Of a stretch of 26,408 bases of DNA, positions 23,051-26,408 are shown in pieces (within the stretch, counting starts at the first letter, position 1; every line of letters begins with the position of its first letter). The stretch spans positions 1 through 26,408 of the IMG/VR virus record IMGVR_UViG_3300033142_002167; one strand, given 5' to 3'. The position numbers were made by a program, and so were the translations under genes. The notes below the pieces were generated by a model. It was not told the origin of the DNA and did not search any database. It saw only the letters and a program-made list of their open reading frames with translations. This DNA is from a virus.

Positions 23051-23403
23051 TTAATCTCCAGTATATTTTTTATTTACTAATTTCTTAAACAAACTTTTAA
23101 TTTTATTTATATATTTACAAAACCAAAACTTTTTCTTTAATTTACTAATCTGTTCTTTTGTTAAAAAACATATGCAATAGAATCAATAGAATCAATATGA
23201 GAAATTGGAACTAAACTTTTTTCTTTAGAATTATATCCTTTTTTACATAAAGTACAATCTTGTATTTCTTTACAAAGTTTATCTGCTTTTTTAAAGCTTA
23301 TAGGTTTTTTGTGTAATATTATCTTATGAAAAAAAGATTTAGAATCATTTTCAGTATCATTTAATGGATGTATTTCATTGGGAAAGGGTTTAAAATTCAT
23401 CAT
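23051..23403 (-). pseudogene. Hypothetical Cys-containing protein, probably one gene with a frameshift at a T6 run
   Basis: ATG 23403 (or 23400) behind AAGGAG opens an 80-residue frame (MMNFKPFPNEIHPLNDTEND...LCKEIQDCTLCKKGYN...SHIDSIDSIAYVF) ending at TAA 23163-23161. Directly after, in the +2 frame and with no ordinary start codon, the sequence reads LTKEQISKLKKKFWFCKYIN, KIKSLFKKLVNKKYTGD and stops at 23051. Adding one T to the T6 run (A6 at 23163-23168 on the plus strand) gives one 117-aa protein. The first part has a CxxC (CTLC) pair. The 80-aa form may also be the real product; the downstream frame is the main sign of a break. Confidence 0.5.
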
Positions 23404-23405
23404 TT

Positions 23406-23651
23406 TTATGCTCCTTCATATTGCATAGGTTTTGGCATAGGATCATCTTCATATCTGTCTTCAATTTCATAAGGATCAACAAAATTAAGTTTTTTACATG
23501 CTTTAGATACTTTTGTCATATCATTTCCTGATAATTCTATTATTAAAGCATAACATTCTTCCAATGTTTCATAAGCATCTCCAAGATTTTCTATTAATTC
23601 CATTGTAAATTTGCCATCATCACCTATTATATGATTAAGAGACCCAGCCAT
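23406..23651 (-). CDS. Acidic hypothetical phage protein, 81 aa
   Basis: ATG at 23651 behind AGGAG. MAGSLNHIIGDDGKFTMELI leads into a helix with ENLGDAYETLEECYALIIEL and an acidic, Pro-rich C-terminus (EDRYEDDPMPKPMQYEGA). I associate the opening segment with small proteins of tailed phages, but no function is known to me. Confidence 0.75.
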   Translation of the reverse strand: MAGSLNHIIGDDGKFTMELIENLGDAYETLEECYALIIELSGNDMTKVSKACKKLNFVDPYEIEDRYEDDPMPKPMQYEGA

Positions 23652-23654
23652 AAT

Positions 23655-24047
23655 TTAATCTCCTATATATTCTTTAAATTCTTTAAAAAGTACTTTAACT
23701 GGTTCGCCAACACCCATTACCCAAACTCCTCTATTATTATTTTGTCCTCCAGGAGATTCTATTACACTATGAATAGATCCTGGAACAAGATTTTTAAATT
23801 GTTCCCCAAATGCAGTACAATGTGTAATACATATCTTTAGTAATAGTTTGGCTTTAGGACAATTTAAAACTTTATTTTTTGATACACGTCCATCAATTAG
23901 TAAAGTTTCTTTAAAACCAAAGCGTTTTGCTTTAATTCCACAATTTATACATTTGTATAAATCATAAAAATATTTTCCTTCTTTTAACGTTACTAAATTT
24001 TGTTTTCTAAAATCATGATTTGTATTATCTAATTCTATAGATGTCAT
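23655..24047 (-). CDS. Zinc-binding hypothetical protein, 130 aa
   Basis: ATG at 24047, one base after the ligA stop region, with GGAG inside the ligA end. YKCINCGIKAKRFGF and VLNCPKAKLLLKICITHC provide Cys/His residues of a probable zinc site. The C-terminal half (VPGSIHSVIESPGGQNNNRG, VWVMGVGEPVKVLFKEF) looks like a small beta barrel of SH3 type. Function unknown; perhaps a nucleic-acid-binding regulator. Confidence 0.75.
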   Translation of the reverse strand: MTSIELDNTNHDFRKQNLVTLKEGKYFYDLYKCINCGIKAKRFGFKETLLIDGRVSKNKVLNCPKAKLLLKICITHCTAFGEQFKNLVPGSIHSVIESPGGQNNNRGVWVMGVGEPVKVLFKEFKEYIGD

Positions 24048-24048
24048 T

Positions 24049-26037
<1,989 letters not shown>

Positions 26038-26059
26038 TTACTTTCTCCTTTTTATTATA

Positions 26060-26088
26060 AATATAACATGTAATATTGAATCTGTCAA
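26060..26088 (-). promoter_or_regulatory. Sigma70-type promoter (P5) for ligA
   Basis: On the minus strand TTGACA is followed after 17 bases by TATATT, about 25 bases before the ligA ATG (26034). A strong AAAAAGGAG lies between. Confidence 0.75.
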
Positions 26089-26094
26089 GTAGTT

Positions 26095-26298
26095 TTAAAA
26101 ATTTCTAGAATCTTCTATGCATAAAAGATTTAATTCGTAAGGAATTCTATTATAACCACCGGTTGTTTTTATTTGATAGTCACAAGGACTTCCAAATATT
26201 CTATTGTCATAATCTTCATCACAAGTACTAACATCCATAGAAATCTTAATTTCTACATTCTTATCTGAAAAATTAGATTTATTTATTTCTTTATATAG
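26095..26298 (-). pseudogene. 3' fragment of an unknown gene, cut by the right TnpB element
   Basis: An open frame starts four bases inside the insertion-sequence end (CTA 26298-26296) and runs to TAA at 26097-26095. It reads ...NKSNFSDKNVEIKISMDVST, CDEDYDNRIFGSPCDYQIKT, TGGYNRIPYELNLLCIEDSR, NF. An ATG at 26238 could give 47 aa but has no Shine-Dalgarno. The amino-acid mix looks like real protein, and its abrupt 5' loss at the element boundary suggests truncation by insertion. Family unknown. Confidence 0.55.
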
Positions 26299-26349
26299 TT
26301 ATAAATTTAATTAACAGATATTAACAAGTGTTAACATTTGTTTTTCCAG
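26275..26349 (-). ncRNA. Putative 3' part of an omega/re RNA with its guide (right copy)
   Basis: Mirror of the left copy. The guide would be ATAAAGAAATAAATAAATCT on the minus strand (26294-26275), different from the left guide, while the scaffold part is identical. Inferred from the TnpB family; not demonstrated. Confidence 0.35.
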
Positions 26350-26408
26350 AATCAGGGACTATAAACTCCTGATGACACTTGGAGAGGATATTAATCGCAG
26401 CGTTGTGA
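26295..26408 (-). mobile_element. Right end of the TnpB-type insertion sequence, right copy
   Basis: Exact reverse complement of 1-114; the first inner base differs (A versus T on the element strand). It contains the tnpB tail and the same three 10-bp-spaced TGTTAA boxes. The two copies point toward each other with their right ends inward, so the segment between them could be inverted by recombination between full-length copies. Confidence 0.75.
26321..26407 (-). CDS. tnpB: TnpB-like RNA-guided nuclease, C-terminal 28 residues only (right copy)
   Basis: Identical to the tail encoded at 2-88: HNAAINIL and onward, ending at TAA (26323-26321). The remainder lies beyond the window end. See the left copy for the family evidence. 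Confidence 0.7.
   Translation of the reverse strand, partial: HNAAINILSKCHQEFIVPDSGKTNVNTC

Overview
The window is a strongly AT-rich fragment (roughly a quarter G+C by eye) of what looks like a large tailed-phage or phage-like genome. Almost every gene is on the minus strand, tightly packed, with Shine-Dalgarno sites and ATGA-type overlaps. The phage evidence is an FmdB-like zinc-ribbon protein among two probable virion proteins, an HK97-gp10-like tail/neck protein, a muralytic SLT protein, a truncated amidase, and several small proteins of a kind I associate with phages. No terminase, portal, capsid or polymerase gene is present, so this is only part of a genome. The host is unknown. Five minus-strand promoters of sigma70 type, all with 17-bp spacers, suggest use of a bacterial host RNA polymerase. 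TGA is used as a stop, so the standard bacterial code applies.

Both ends carry the same 114-bp sequence in inverted orientation (1-114 and 26295-26408). It looks like the telomere of a linear replicon, but it encodes the last 28 residues of a TnpB (IS200/IS605 or IS607 type) followed by a short right end. The simplest reading is that two copies of one TnpB element, in opposite orientation, flank this segment and that the sequence stops inside them. Each copy cuts a gene: an amidase on the left and an unknown gene on the right. If the TnpBs are active, the bases just inside each right end would be the guides of their omega (re)RNAs.

Reading in the direction of transcription, from high to low coordinates. 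26088-20748: promoter, ligA, a run of small phage proteins (one frameshifted), RtcB RNA ligase, a 53-aa protein. 20705-13115: promoter, a frameshifted phage protein, a 56-aa protein, a SAM methyltransferase-like protein, an HNH nuclease, Lon protease with an intein in its P-loop, small proteins, a lytic transglycosylase, a Cys-rich peptide, a secreted PLD nuclease that appears to start at ATT, a gp10-like protein and a Lys-rich protein. 13112-12003 (plus strand): a free-standing NUMOD3/Vsr-like homing endonuclease. 11860-7613: promoter, an actin-like ATPase, two small basic peptides, two probable structural proteins, an FmdB-like protein that also appears to start at ATT, and an RmlC/RfbC-type epimerase. 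7609-2236: promoter, orphan beta-class DNA methyltransferase, family-4-like uracil-DNA glycosylase, and a Ski2/Hel308-like helicase with a LAGLIDADG intein. 2239-95: promoter, a two-helix membrane peptide, a REC-GGDEF-EAL c-di-GMP protein whose EAL half looks degenerate, and the truncated amidase.

The genes suggest DNA repair and modification (LigA, UDG, helicase, methyltransferases), RNA repair (RtcB), protein quality control (Lon), envelope lysis (SLT, amidase), virion parts, and possible control of host signalling (c-di-GMP). The load of selfish elements is high: two inteins, two free-standing homing-type nucleases and two TnpB elements in 26 kb.
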